Shown here: in pieces, positions 23,162-33,040 of the stretch
How positions within the stretch are numbered: the stretch's first letter is position 1
Layout of the letters: every line of letters starts with the position of its first letter
Assembly (NCBI GenBank): GCA_036560485.1
Contig: DATBRC010000025.1
Coordinates: 1-43,103 of the forward strand
DNA from: DATBRC01 sp036560485
GTDB lineage: Bacteria > Pseudomonadota > Gammaproteobacteria > Burkholderiales > Burkholderiaceae_D
Direction: 5' to 3'
Length of the DNA: 43,103 nucleotides
Notes under the pieces: generated by a model
What the model saw: only the letters and a program-made list of their open reading frames with translations
Database searches by the model: none
What the model was told of the DNA's origin: nothing
Made by a program: the position numbers and the translations under genes

Positions 23162-24970
23162 ATGACTACGCAATCAATCATATTACTTGTCGTATTTCTG
23201 GTCGTGCTGTTGGCGCTTGCCTATCCGATGGGTCTCTACCTGGCTAAAGTCGGTGATGGATCACCTATTCCTGGCCTAGGCTGGATGGTCAAGTTAGAAA
23301 ACTTCCTCTATCGCATTTCTGGTATCACTGCTGGGTCGGCGATGAATTGGAAAACCTACGCCATCGCATTACTGGTATTCAATGCGCTCGGTGGACTCTT
23401 CGTTTATGGCATGCAACGTTTGCAACTATGGCTACCACTTAATCCGCAAGCATTTCCCAATGTCAGTCCGGATTCCGCATTCAATACTGCAATCAGTTTT
23501 ATCAGCAATACCAACTGGCAAGGTTATAGCGGCGAATCGACGATGAGCTATTTGACGCAGATGCTAGCGCTGACCGGACAAAACTTTTTTTCAGCAGCAA
23601 CCGGCATGGCAGTTGCCTATGCATTGATACGCGGCTTTAGCTCGCGCTCAAGCAAATCAATAGGCAATTTCTGGGTTGATATCACGCGTTCAACATTGTA
23701 TGTGTTGTTACCGATCTCCACGATTTTCGCAGTATTCCTGATAGGGCAAGGCGCGATCCAGAATTTCTCCGGCTATAAGGATGTGAATTTGATCGATCCA
23801 GTCACCTACTCGCAACCGAAGAATGGGCCGGATGGGCAGCCACTCAAGGATGCCAAAGGCCAACCCGTGATGGAAACGGTAACGGCCAAAACGCAGACAC
23901 TGGCGATGGGTCCAGTTGCATCACAGGAAGCGATCAAGATGCTCGGTACCAACGGTGGCGGCTTCTTCAATGCAAACTCGGCTCATCCATATGAGAACCC
24001 GACGCCGTTGTCCAATTTTGTGCAAATGCTGTCGATCTTCCTGATTCCCGCAGGATTGTGTTTTGCGTTTGGCCGCATGGTCGGCGATATCCGGCAAGGT
24101 TGGGCAGTGCTGGCCGCGATGACGGTGATCTTCGTGGTGATGACGGCAGTCGTTATGATTTCGGAACAGCAGGCGCATCCTGCATTGCAGGCAATGGGTG
24201 TTGACCAAACTGTCAGCGCGCTTCAACCAGGCGGCAATATGGAAGGCAAAGAAGCTCGCTTTGGCATCAGTGCTTCGGCCCTGTTCGCGGCGATCACGAC
24301 TGCTGCGTCATGCGGTGCGGTCAATTCGATGCATGATTCGTTCATGCCGATGGGTGGTTTTGTGCCACTGGTGTTAATCCAGTTCGGTGAAGTCGTATTC
24401 GGCGGCGTCGGTTCCGGTTTGTACGGCATGCTGATCTTCGCGATCCTTGCAGTGTTCATTGCGGGTCTGATGATTGGCCGCACGCCAGAATATCTGGGCA
24501 AGAAGATCCAATCGTTCGACATGAAAATGACATCGATCGCCATACTGGTGACCCCGACATTGGTGCTGGCCGGCACAGCAATTGCAGTCATGCTTGATCC
24601 TGGTAAAGCCGGTATTGCGAATCCAGGCGCACATGGCTTCTCCGAAATTTTGTATGCATTCAGTTCGGCTGCTAATAACAATGGTAGCGCTTTCGCCGGT
24701 CTGTCTGCCAACACGCCGTTCTACAACAATATTCTCGCAGTCATTATGTGGTTTGGGCGGTTTGCGATGATCGTGCCGATTCTCGCAGTAGCTGGTTCAT
24801 TGGCCGCGAAGAAGCGCATCGAAGTGACTGCTGGCACGATGCCGACACACGGCCCATTGTTTGTCGCACTACTGGTCGGTGTCGTTGTGCTGGTTGGCGT
24901 ATTGAACTATGTGCCAGCGCTTGCGCTTGGCCCGATTGTCGAACATTTGCAATTATTTGCAGCACACTAA
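23162..24970 (+). CDS. kdpA: K(+)-transporting ATPase subunit A
   Basis: The potassium-channel-like subunit of the high-affinity Kdp pump, related to the SKT superfamily. The 602 residues have about ten membrane segments. Recognisable filter-loop regions include FISNTNWQGYSGES, LGTNGGGFFNANSAHPYENP, AATTAASCGAVNSMHDS and AAANNNGSAFAG. A periplasmic insertion rich in Gly, Lys and Gln lies around 215-240. Length fits the family. It is followed 13 bases later by kdpB. Potassium limitation sensed by KdpDE should induce the operon. Confidence 0.96.
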   Translation: MTTQSIILLVVFLVVLLALAYPMGLYLAKVGDGSPIPGLGWMVKLENFLYRISGITAGSAMNWKTYAIALLVFNALGGLFVYGMQRLQLWLPLNPQAFPNVSPDSAFNTAISFISNTNWQGYSGESTMSYLTQMLALTGQNFFSAATGMAVAYALIRGFSSRSSKSIGNFWVDITRSTLYVLLPISTIFAVFLIGQGAIQNFSGYKDVNLIDPVTYSQPKNGPDGQPLKDAKGQPVMETVTAKTQTLAMGPVASQEAIKMLGTNGGGFFNANSAHPYENPTPLSNFVQMLSIFLIPAGLCFAFGRMVGDIRQGWAVLAAMTVIFVVMTAVVMISEQQAHPALQAMGVDQTVSALQPGGNMEGKEARFGISASALFAAITTAASCGAVNSMHDSFMPMGGFVPLVLIQFGEVVFGGVGSGLYGMLIFAILAVFIAGLMIGRTPEYLGKKIQSFDMKMTSIAILVTPTLVLAGTAIAVMLDPGKAGIANPGAHGFSEILYAFSSAANNNGSAFAGLSANTPFYNNILAVIMWFGRFAMIVPILAVAGSLAAKKRIEVTAGTMPTHGPLFVALLVGVVVLVGVLNYVPALALGPIVEHLQLFAAH

Positions 24971-24983
24971 TAGGGAGCCTGTC

Positions 24984-27050
24984 ATGTCACGCAAAAAATT
25001 GACACTATTCGATTCCACACTAATTGGCCCAGCCATCGTCGATGCATTTAAAAAGCTGGATCCGCGCGTTCAATGGCGCAGTCCCGTCATGTTTGTTGTC
25101 TATGTGGGCAGCATCATCACCACCTTGCTGTGGATCCAATCGATCATCGGAAAGGGTGAGGCCAGTCCGGCATTCATTCTGTCGACTTCTATCTGGTTGT
25201 GGTTCACTGTGTTGTTCGCCAACTTCGCCGAAGCATTAGCCGAGGGCCGCAGTAAGGCGCAGGCCGCTTCGCTGCGCGCATTGAAGCAAACTATCAATGC
25301 AAAAAAACTGACGGCGCCGCGCTACGGCAGCAAATGGGTGGCGACACCTGCTACCACCTTGCGCAAAGGGGATGTCGTATTGGTTGAAGTTGGCGATGTG
25401 ATTCCCGCAGACGGTGAAGTTATCGAAGGCGTTGCATCGGTCGATGAAAGCGCCATTACTGGTGAATCGGCTCCAGTGATTCGCGAGTCTGGCGGCGATT
25501 TTTCTGCCGTGACTGGTGGTACACGCGTCCTATCGGATTGGCTGGTTGTGCGCATATCCGTCAATCCTGGTGAGGCATTTATCGATCGCATGATTGCGAT
25601 GGTCGAAAATGCAAAGCGCCAGAAGACACCGAATGAAATCGCACTGACCATTTTGCTGGTGGCGTTGACCATCATCTTCCTGGTAGTGACAGTCACCTTG
25701 CTGCCGATGTCTTTGTTTTCCGTTGAGGCGGCCAAGGCTGGGTCGCCGGTTACGATTACCGTATTGATTGCATTGTTGGTTTGCCTGATACCGACTACCA
25801 TCGGCGGCTTGCTGTCAGCCATTGGTGTCGCTGGGATGAGCCGCATGATGCAGGCCAACGTGATCGCCACATCGGGTCGCGCGGTGGAAGCTGCAGGCGA
25901 TGTGGATGTTCTGTTGCTGGACAAAACCGGTACCATCACACTGGGCAATCGGCAGGCGTCAAAGTTTTTTCCAGCGCCCGGCATCTCAGAAGAACAATTG
26001 GCAGATGTTGCGCAATTGGCGTCATTGGCCGATGAAACGCCGGAAGGCCGCAGTATTTCGATACTGGCAAAGCAGCGCTTTAACATTCGCGAACGCGAAA
26101 TGGCATCGTTGAATGCGTCGTTCGTTCACTTCAGCGCGCAGACACGCATGAGTGGTATTGATATTGGCGAACGTGTGATTCGCAAAGGTGCCGCCGATGC
26201 GGTCAAGAAACATGTCGAAGCATTAGGCAAACCGTTTCCGGCCGAAATTGACAGGACAGTTGACGATATCTCCCGCCGTGGCAGCACACCGCTGGTGGTA
26301 GTGGACGATGGCCGTGTGATGGGTGCGATCGAGTTGAAGGATATCGTCAAGGGCGGTATCAAGGAACGCTTTGCCGAATTACGTCGCATGGGCATCAAAA
26401 CCGTGATGATCACCGGCGACAATAAACTGACGGCTGCAGCGATTGCTGCCGAGGCAGGCGTAGATGACTTCCTGGCCGAAGCCACCCCGGAAGACAAGCT
26501 CAAGCTGATCCGTTCCTACCAATCCGATGGACGACTGGTTGCGATGACCGGTGACGGCACCAACGACGCACCGGCGCTGGCGCAAGCCGATGTGGCGGTG
26601 GCAATGAATTCCGGCACGCAGGCAGCCAAGGAAGCTGGCAACATGGTTGATCTTGATTCCAATCCGACCAAGCTGCTGGAAATCGTCGAGATCGGCAAGC
26701 AGATGCTGATGACGCGCGGTTCGTTGACCACGTTCTCAATTGCCAATGATGTCGCCAAATACTTCGCCATTATTCCGGCAGCGTTCATCACCACGTATCC
26801 GCAACTGAAGGCGCTCGACATCATGCATCTGACCAGCCCATCGTCGGCCATTATGTCGGCGGTGATCTTCAATGCACTGATCATCGTGTTCCTGATTCCG
26901 TTGGCATTGAAGGGTGTGCAATACCGAGCAATCGGTGCTGCCTTGCTATTGCGCCGCAATCTTTTGATTTACGGTCTGGGCGGCATATTGGTGCCATTCA
27001 TCGGTATCAAATTGATTGATATGCTGCTGACCGTTTTGAATCTTGTATAG
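24984..27050 (+). CDS. kdpB: K(+)-transporting P-type ATPase subunit B
   Basis: The catalytic subunit, 688 residues. Landmarks are the actuator loop TGES at 159-162, the phosphorylation site DKTGTIT with Asp313, the nucleotide-binding KGAADAVKKH and the hinge MTGDGTNDAPALAQADVA. Ser162 of the TGES loop matches the serine whose phosphorylation switches off E. coli KdpB at high potassium, so the same control is possible. The start at 24984 follows GGGAG; the longer frame would overlap kdpA. KdpA and KdpC flank it. Confidence 0.96.
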   Translation: MSRKKLTLFDSTLIGPAIVDAFKKLDPRVQWRSPVMFVVYVGSIITTLLWIQSIIGKGEASPAFILSTSIWLWFTVLFANFAEALAEGRSKAQAASLRALKQTINAKKLTAPRYGSKWVATPATTLRKGDVVLVEVGDVIPADGEVIEGVASVDESAITGESAPVIRESGGDFSAVTGGTRVLSDWLVVRISVNPGEAFIDRMIAMVENAKRQKTPNEIALTILLVALTIIFLVVTVTLLPMSLFSVEAAKAGSPVTITVLIALLVCLIPTTIGGLLSAIGVAGMSRMMQANVIATSGRAVEAAGDVDVLLLDKTGTITLGNRQASKFFPAPGISEEQLADVAQLASLADETPEGRSISILAKQRFNIREREMASLNASFVHFSAQTRMSGIDIGERVIRKGAADAVKKHVEALGKPFPAEIDRTVDDISRRGSTPLVVVDDGRVMGAIELKDIVKGGIKERFAELRRMGIKTVMITGDNKLTAAAIAAEAGVDDFLAEATPEDKLKLIRSYQSDGRLVAMTGDGTNDAPALAQADVAVAMNSGTQAAKEAGNMVDLDSNPTKLLEIVEIGKQMLMTRGSLTTFSIANDVAKYFAIIPAAFITTYPQLKALDIMHLTSPSSAIMSAVIFNALIIVFLIPLALKGVQYRAIGAALLLRRNLLIYGLGGILVPFIGIKLIDMLLTVLNLV

Positions 27051-27059
27051 GAGCTTCAC

Positions 27060-27632
27060 ATGAAAACCATCATTCGTCCCGCGATTACGCTGTTTGCCGT
27101 TCTGACGGTCATTTGTTGTGTTGTGTATCCGTATGTTGTCACCGGGATCGGGCAAGTCGCATTTGCCAAAGAGGCCGAAGGCAGCCTAGTCATGGTGAAC
27201 GGCCAGCCGGTCGGATCGTCCTTGATCGGCCAAGCATTCACCTCACCAAAATATTTCTGGGGACGGCCGTCGGCTACCAGTCCGAAACCAAACGATGCCA
27301 CCGCATCCAGCGGTTCAAATCTTGGTCCGTTAAATCCAGCACTTACTGATGCAGTTAAGGGACGCATTGATGCATTAAAGGCAGCCGACCCAGCCAATAC
27401 AGCGCCAATCCCGGTTGATCTCGTCACCGCATCGGCCAGCGGCCTGGATCCTGAAATCAGCTTGGCAGCAGCGTATTATCAAGTGGGGCGCATTGCACGC
27501 GAACGCCATTTGGGTGTCGACGAAGTACGGAGTATGATTGATAAACATCGCGAATCTCAGTACCTTGGCTTTTTCGGCGAACCGCGTGTTAATGTACTGG
27601 CGCTCAACCTGGATCTCGATCACGCTCACTAA
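27060..27632 (+). CDS. kdpC: K(+)-transporting ATPase subunit C
   Basis: A 190-residue subunit with one N-terminal membrane helix (PAITLFAVLTVICCVVYPYVVTG) and a periplasmic domain. Family motifs include GSSLIGQAFTSPKYFWGRPSAT, SGSNLGPLNP, PVDLVTASASGLDPEIS and VNVLALNLDLD. It is thought to stabilise or gate the KdpA-KdpB assembly. It starts nine bases after kdpB and is followed 10 bases later by kdpD. Confidence 0.96.
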   Translation: MKTIIRPAITLFAVLTVICCVVYPYVVTGIGQVAFAKEAEGSLVMVNGQPVGSSLIGQAFTSPKYFWGRPSATSPKPNDATASSGSNLGPLNPALTDAVKGRIDALKAADPANTAPIPVDLVTASASGLDPEISLAAAYYQVGRIARERHLGVDEVRSMIDKHRESQYLGFFGEPRVNVLALNLDLDHAH

Positions 27633-27642
27633 TCGCTAACCT

Positions 27643-30417
27643 ATGTGCCCAACCGACTCCCAACGACCTGATCCTGATGCATTGCTTGCGCAGGTTCAGG
27701 CGCAGGAGCGCAAGGCAGCGCGCGGTAAGTTGCGGATATATTTTGGCGCATCGGCAGGAGTAGGAAAAACTTACGCAATGCTGGCGGCAGCACGCAAGCT
27801 TCACGCTGAAGGCCATGATGTGGTGGTCGGGGTAGTGGAAACCCACGGCCGCAGCGAAACCCTGGCGCAACTGGAAGGGCTTGTCGTCTTGCCGCGCAAG
27901 GCAGTCGACTATCGCGACAAGTCGCTGACCGAATTCGATATCGATGCGGCGTTGCAACTGCATCCGAAATTAATTCTGATGGACGAGCTGGCGCATACCA
28001 ATGCGCCCGGTTCGCGTCATCCGAAACGCTGGCAGGATGTCGATGAATTGCTGGATGCAGGCATTGATGTCTTTACCACAGTGAATGTGCAGCATCTGGA
28101 AAGTTTGAATGACGTCGTTGGTGGTATCACCGGCATTCGAGTCGCCGAGACTTTGCCTGATACTGTGTTCGATGAAGCCGATGAAGTGGTGCTGGTCGAT
28201 ATTCCAGCTGATGAATTGCTGGCTCGACTCAAGGCTGGAAAAGTCTATCAAGTACAACAGGCCGAGCACGCGTCGCGCAATTTTTTCCGAAAAGGCAATC
28301 TGATTGCGCTGCGTGAATTGGCACTGCGCCGTACCGCCGACCGGATTGAAGATGATGTGCAAGCGTATCGCATTGAGAAGTCAATCAATGCAGTATGGAA
28401 GACCGATTCGACCTTGCTCGCCTGTGTGGGACCGCGTCCCGGTAACGAACATATTATTCGCAGTACGGCACGACTTGCCAGCCAGTTGAATGCGGACTGG
28501 CATGCGATATATATTGAGACGCCGCAATTGCAGCGTTTGCCGTCGGCGCGACGCGAGCGCATTTTGAAAACGTTGAAGCTGGCAGAGAATCTTGGTGCGA
28601 CTACTGCAGTGTTGACTGGAAGTGATATTGCCCGTGAAATCGTCGATTACGCGCGTAGCCAAAATTTCTCAAAAATCATTGTCGGACGCGGTCATCCGAC
28701 ATGGCCTTGGCGGCACCCGCATCAGAAGCGCATTGCTGACTATGCACCGGATGTCGACTTGATCGAACTCGGTAGTTCCAGTTCAGAAGAATCAGCAACT
28801 AATGAATCAATCGATAGCGATGCAACTCGTATGGTGGCAGCTGATTTTGTGCCGCCGACGGAACGCAGGCCAGCGCGCTACTGGCGCTACGTATGGGCCG
28901 TCGCGGCAAGTCTTTTCACGGCATTAATTGCCACGCCGTTGTTGCCGTATCTGGATCTGGCCAATATTGTCATGTTGTTCATGTTGACCGTTGTGCTGGT
29001 TGCGGTACGTTTCGGGCGTGGCGCATCGGTGGTGGCGACGCTGGTCGGGGTCGCAGCGTTCGATTTCTTTTTTGTGCCGCCGCGTTTTTCTTTTGCGGTA
29101 AGCGACTTGCAATACCTGGTCACCTTTGCCGTCATGCTGATAGTCGGATTGATCACCGGTCACCTCACTGGAGATTTACGTTTTGAGGCTCGTATCGCAT
29201 CGCATCGTGAATCGCGTTCGCGCGCACTCTACCAATTCGCACGGGAATTGTCCGGCGCCTTGCAGACCGATCAAATATTCGAGGCGACGCGTGACTTCAT
29301 TCAACGCACGTTTCACGCCAGAGCGACGCTGGTGCTGCCTGATGATGCAGGCCGCTTGCAACTCCCAGCCCCGGCATCGGACGACGTATCCAGAGGTCCC
29401 AACCTGAGTGTGCTGGACATGGGCATTGCACAATGGGCATTCGATCGCGCCACACCTGCCGGCATGGGGACCGACACACTTCCTGCCAGCAGTTATTTTT
29501 ATCTGCCGCTGGTTGCGCCGATGCGTACGCGCGGCGTTCTCGCAATTCAGCCAAAAGACAAGCGCTGGATTTTGATACCGGAACAACGTCAGCAACTGGA
29601 TACGTTCGCCACACTTGCGGCGATTGCACTGGAACGCGTGCATTACATCGAAGTCGCGCAAAACGCATTAGTGCATATGGAATCGGAGCGACTGCGTAAT
29701 TCGTTATTGGCGGCGTTGTCGCATGATCTGCGTACACCACTCACGTCTATTGTCGGCTTATCCGAATCGCTGGCTCTTTCCAAGTCAACGCTGTCGCAGA
29801 CAGATCGGGAATTTGCCAATTTGTTGCACGACGAGGCCGTGCGAATGAGTAATCTCGTTTCCAACCTGCTGGATATGGCGCGCATCCAAAGCGGCGAAGT
29901 GAAATTCAACCTGCAATGGCAACCGTTCGAAGAAGTTGTTGGCAGTGCACTGCGCGCCAGCAGTTCAGTGCTTGCCTCACATGAGGTGGAGACTCGGATT
30001 GCACGTGATTTGCCATGGGTCCGTTTTGATGCGGTGTTGATTGAGCGCGTACTGTGCAACCTGTTGGAAAATGCTGCCAAATACACGCCGCCCGGTTCGC
30101 ACATCGTGATCACCGCTGAAACCAGAAGCCCATTTCTGGAAGTGACAGTCTACGATAACGGCCCCGGCCTTCCTGTCGGCAAGGAAGAAGCCGTATTCGA
30201 AAAATTTACGCGTGGGGAGCGCGAGTCGACTACGCACGGCGTTGGCCTGGGCTTGGCAATTTGCCGTGCCATTGTCGACGCACACGGCGGGACTATTCAG
30301 GCTGGACATTCTCCAGAAGGCGGCGCCTCGATCGTATTTACACTGCCGCTTGGCAATCCTCCATCAATGCCAGACATGGCTGTCAGTGATGCAACTGTTC
30401 TACAGCAATCATCATGA
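27643..30417 (+). CDS. kdpD: Osmosensitive K(+) channel sensor histidine kinase KdpD
   Basis: The sensor kinase for potassium limitation, 924 residues. The N-terminal KdpD domain has a Walker A GASAGVGKT at 35-43 and LILMDELAHTNAPGSRH. It is followed by a universal-stress-like domain (about 250-370), four closely spaced membrane helices (about 415-510), a GAF domain and the kinase core. The phospho-acceptor is in AALSHDLRTPLTS near 690. The ATP-binding domain has NLLENAAKYTPPGS, DNGPGLP and GVGLGLAICRAIVDAHGG. All parts are intact. The stop overlaps the kdpE start (ATGA). Confidence 0.96.
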   Translation: MCPTDSQRPDPDALLAQVQAQERKAARGKLRIYFGASAGVGKTYAMLAAARKLHAEGHDVVVGVVETHGRSETLAQLEGLVVLPRKAVDYRDKSLTEFDIDAALQLHPKLILMDELAHTNAPGSRHPKRWQDVDELLDAGIDVFTTVNVQHLESLNDVVGGITGIRVAETLPDTVFDEADEVVLVDIPADELLARLKAGKVYQVQQAEHASRNFFRKGNLIALRELALRRTADRIEDDVQAYRIEKSINAVWKTDSTLLACVGPRPGNEHIIRSTARLASQLNADWHAIYIETPQLQRLPSARRERILKTLKLAENLGATTAVLTGSDIAREIVDYARSQNFSKIIVGRGHPTWPWRHPHQKRIADYAPDVDLIELGSSSSEESATNESIDSDATRMVAADFVPPTERRPARYWRYVWAVAASLFTALIATPLLPYLDLANIVMLFMLTVVLVAVRFGRGASVVATLVGVAAFDFFFVPPRFSFAVSDLQYLVTFAVMLIVGLITGHLTGDLRFEARIASHRESRSRALYQFARELSGALQTDQIFEATRDFIQRTFHARATLVLPDDAGRLQLPAPASDDVSRGPNLSVLDMGIAQWAFDRATPAGMGTDTLPASSYFYLPLVAPMRTRGVLAIQPKDKRWILIPEQRQQLDTFATLAAIALERVHYIEVAQNALVHMESERLRNSLLAALSHDLRTPLTSIVGLSESLALSKSTLSQTDREFANLLHDEAVRMSNLVSNLLDMARIQSGEVKFNLQWQPFEEVVGSALRASSSVLASHEVETRIARDLPWVRFDAVLIERVLCNLLENAAKYTPPGSHIVITAETRSPFLEVTVYDNGPGLPVGKEEAVFEKFTRGERESTTHGVGLGLAICRAIVDAHGGTIQAGHSPEGGASIVFTLPLGNPPSMPDMAVSDATVLQQSS

Positions 30418-31112
30418 TCGAATCCGTACCTATTGCACTGTTGGTTGAAGACGAAGCGCAAATCCGGCGCTTCGTGCGTTCTGCATTGGAAGAAGAGGGT
30501 TGGCAGATCTTCGAAGCAGAAACGCTGCAGCGCGGTTTGGTCGACGCTGGAACGCGAAAGCCGGATTTGGTTATTCTTGATCTCGGCTTGCCGGATGGTG
30601 ATGGTGTCGATTTTATTAATGATCTTCGCAAATGGTCTGCGGTACCGATTATTGTCCTGTCGGCACGCGCTGGCGAGGCCGACAAAATCAGGGCACTTGA
30701 TGCAGGTGCCGACGACTATCTGACCAAGCCATTTGGCGTTGGAGAATTGCTTGCACGGGTTCGCTCAACACTGCGCAGGCATCGGCAACCGGGTGTCAAT
30801 GCCGATGGGATGATTCAGTTTGGCGATGTCAAAGTTGATCTCAAGGCGCGTTTGGTGACCAAGGCGAATCAGTCAATTCATCTGACGCCGACCGAATATC
30901 GTCTGTTGACGGTATTGGCAAAACACGGTGGTCGTGTAGTAAGTTATCCGCAACTACTGCGCGAGGTGTGGGGACCGTCTCATTCCGAAAGCAGTCAATA
31001 CTTGCGTATCTATATGGGGCATCTACGGCAAAAGCTGGAAGATGATCCGGCGCAGCCACGCTATCTCGTGACGGAAACAGCAGTAGGCTATCGACTGATT
31101 TTACCGTTGTAG
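30414..31112 (+). CDS. kdpE: Response regulator KdpE
   Basis: An OmpR-type response regulator of 232 residues. The receiver domain has the acidic pocket LLVEDEAQIRR, the phospho-acceptor Asp56 in LVILDLGLPDGDG and the conserved Lys in YLTKPFGVGELLAR. The winged-helix output domain includes LTPTEYRLLTVLAKHGG and VETAVGYRL-like ends. Phosphorylated KdpE should activate the kdp promoter upstream of 22982. It is the last gene of the operon; two inverted repeats lie just beyond. Confidence 0.96.
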   Translation: MIESVPIALLVEDEAQIRRFVRSALEEEGWQIFEAETLQRGLVDAGTRKPDLVILDLGLPDGDGVDFINDLRKWSAVPIIVLSARAGEADKIRALDAGADDYLTKPFGVGELLARVRSTLRRHRQPGVNADGMIQFGDVKVDLKARLVTKANQSIHLTPTEYRLLTVLAKHGGRVVSYPQLLREVWGPSHSESSQYLRIYMGHLRQKLEDDPAQPRYLVTETAVGYRLILPL

Positions 31113-31179
31113 ATTGACCAATACAATTCGCTATCAATCATTCGCAAACTTGTCAGATCGCTTTTCAAATAGATCAAAT

Positions 31180-31251
31180 CGAATGCCTTCTACTGCAGGA
31201 CCGAAGGTGTAGTGTCCTCTGTTCCCGACGCTGTTATGTAGAAGGCATTCG
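31180..31251. repeat. 14-bp perfect inverted repeat with structured loop
   Basis: CGAATGCCTTCTAC (31180-31193) pairs with GTAGAAGGCATTCG (31238-31251) across 44 bases that themselves contain a small GGAC/GTCC pairing. It lies between convergent kdpE and the TorF-type porin gene. There is no T-run, so it is not a classical terminator. It could be the end structure of a small mobile element or a processed RNA. Confidence 0.6.
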
Positions 31252-31282
31252 GCCGAATCCGAAATTCTCGGTAGTATGTCTT

Positions 31283-31321
31283 CGCACACACAAAATTTCA
31301 ACGGAAAATTATGTGTGTGCG
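31283..31321. repeat. 10-bp inverted repeat CGCACACACA/TGTGTGTGCG
   Basis: Perfect arms at 31283-31292 and 31312-31321 enclose 19 bases, in which AAATTT and AAAATT can extend the pairing. It is the second strong hairpin in the kdpE-porin interval. It is not followed by a T-run on the plus strand. Confidence 0.6.
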
Positions 31322-31408
31322 GAGGCCACATTCTCCAGCCATAGAAAACATGCTCGGGTGCGTTGAAATTGAATTAATTGCACTCGCATTGTTTTCCTTT
31401 GCTTGCTA

Positions 31409-32248
31409 TCAGAAAGTTTTTACGACGGTGAGTACTGCGCCGTTTTTACCAAGATTTTTACCGCTTGGTGATGCATAAGCAAAAGGTGGAGTGGTGCCGG
31501 TTGACTTGGCATTGGTGCCGATTGCTGCCAATGCGACAGTGATGCCAACTGGGTCAAACGTCTTGCTGACGCCGATTTTCCAATCGGTATAGCTGTATAT
31601 GCTGTTCGACATACCAGTCGCAAATTCGCCGCTGCCCTTGACTTGCTGGTGTCCTGCATGCAGATTTAGTGTGTAGCCATTACCTAAATCAGGATTCACA
31701 CTGATATCAAGGTAGCCACTATTCTTGCTATTGACATTACCGAACAAGGTTGTCATGGAATTCGAGTACTTGATATAGCCAGGGCCGTATCCGATTTGAC
31801 CGTACAATTCAAACGTATTGGCGTTAGTATTGGGCGAATAATTGGAATAATTGTTAGTTGGATAATAGTAGTACAGACCACCAACGTCATAGCTGAAACC
31901 GCCGCCAATATCGCCGCGCTTGCCGCCATACAAATCCCACTCGACAGGGCCTTTGCCGTTAGTCATGCCATTCACTTCGAGCACATTGTCTTTAATCCAC
32001 TTGATGGTGGACAACCATGTGCCCAAGTAGAGGCCAGTTGGATTGTTTGTGTAATCCACGCCGCCTTGAAGAGCAGGTTGGAAGCGTGTTTGCGAAATGC
32101 CGCGATAGCGATAATCGCTGGCGATGCCAATGTTATAAGCCACAACATTATCAGGCGTCGGAGCTGCAGCAGGCGCTGCATCTTCTGCATGTGCAAAACT
32201 ACCTGTAAATGCAGCCGTTACTGCGGCAGCAAGGATTAATTTTTTCAT
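31409..32248 (-). CDS. TorF-type putative outer-membrane porin
   Basis: A 279-residue protein with a clear signal peptide (KKLILAAAVTAAFTGSFAHA, cleavage near residue 21). A beta-rich mature part begins IASDYRYRGISQTRFQPALQGG and ends with a terminal Phe. This matches the conserved family of putative TorF-type porins common in Burkholderiales. A good ribosome binding site (AAGGGA) precedes the ATG. The transported substrate is unknown. Position next to the kdp operon may be coincidental. Confidence 0.85.
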   Translation of the reverse strand: MKKLILAAAVTAAFTGSFAHAEDAAPAAAPTPDNVVAYNIGIASDYRYRGISQTRFQPALQGGVDYTNNPTGLYLGTWLSTIKWIKDNVLEVNGMTNGKGPVEWDLYGGKRGDIGGGFSYDVGGLYYYYPTNNYSNYSPNTNANTFELYGQIGYGPGYIKYSNSMTTLFGNVNSKNSGYLDISVNPDLGNGYTLNLHAGHQQVKGSGEFATGMSNSIYSYTDWKIGVSKTFDPVGITVALAAIGTNAKSTGTTPPFAYASPSGKNLGKNGAVLTVVKTF

Positions 32249-32338
32249 AGTATTCCCTTTCTTGGTGTGTATTGCGTAAATAGAAATACGCAGTTTGGAA
32301 ATTGCAAAATTTATTTCATGAATATTGATTGGTCGCGC

Positions 32339-33040
32339 TTAAGCTGCGCTAGAAGCAAGATTGAATCGCTCACTGGTGAAACGGTGTGTCGCATTTTCTA
32401 ATCCAAATACTTCACTGTAGAGATTCCTCATTTCGGTAACCGCACACTGATCGGCCGGTTTGTATTCCGAAATGGATAGCCCCTTGGAATGCGCACTGCG
32501 CAGGACAATCTGGTCGTGAATAACGGTGCTCGCAAGCGTTGCTGCAGGAATTTTTGCGACTAAAGATCGGACATTGACGAGCTCCTGTAACGTAGGGTCG
32601 TTCCCTATGCATGTAATAACAAATAGCACCCGCAGACAGGGATTGAAGAGCCGTACGGTGGATATGCGTGCAATAAGCTTATCCTCGCATGCCTGATCCA
32701 TTAGGTCCGGACGAATTGGAATAAGAGCAGTTCGGGCAGTGATCAGAGCTGACCGGCTTCCCATACAATCTCGCCCCTCAGCATCGATCACGATATCGCT
32801 GTAATGAGGTGTTAAATTTTCCAATTCCGGTTGTAGCCCCTTGGCGCTGATGGCCAGTGTGGTCACGGTCGGTTTAACACCTGCCTCATACCGTGCTCTG
32901 CCCCATGCAAACGAATTTCTTTGTTGATCGCCATCGATCAACAAAACCTTGCCTCCATCCAGCGCGCGCAAGGTTGCCATATTATTGGCCAGAATCGACT
33001 TTTCGATCCCGCCATTTTCAGTAGCTATGACAATTATCAT
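32339..33040 (-). CDS. ParA/MinD-like protein with degenerate P-loop
   Basis: A 233-residue protein of the ParA/Soj fold, normally a dynamic ATPase that positions DNA or protein cargo. The deviant Walker A, usually KGGVGKST, reads ENGGIEKSI here (about 8-16): the first Lys is Asn, the Gly before the invariant Lys is Glu and the Thr is Ile. The rest is ParA-like: LLIDGDQQRNSFAWGRAR, DIVIDAEGRD and TALIPIRPDLMDQ. ATP binding may be weakened. It starts within the stop of the DapA-family gene (ATGA) with a GGAGAG upstream, so it is co-translated. No ParB or parS is seen nearby. Confidence 0.78.
   Translation of the reverse strand: MIIVIATENGGIEKSILANNMATLRALDGGKVLLIDGDQQRNSFAWGRARYEAGVKPTVTTLAISAKGLQPELENLTPHYSDIVIDAEGRDCMGSRSALITARTALIPIRPDLMDQACEDKLIARISTVRLFNPCLRVLFVITCIGNDPTLQELVNVRSLVAKIPAATLASTVIHDQIVLRSAHSKGLSISEYKPADQCAVTEMRNLYSEVFGLENATHRFTSERFNLASSAA

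Noticed and set aside
25322..26086. A 254-codon minus-strand frame opposite kdpB
   Set aside because: Antisense shadow of the conserved KdpB core; composition is low in complexity and unlike any family.
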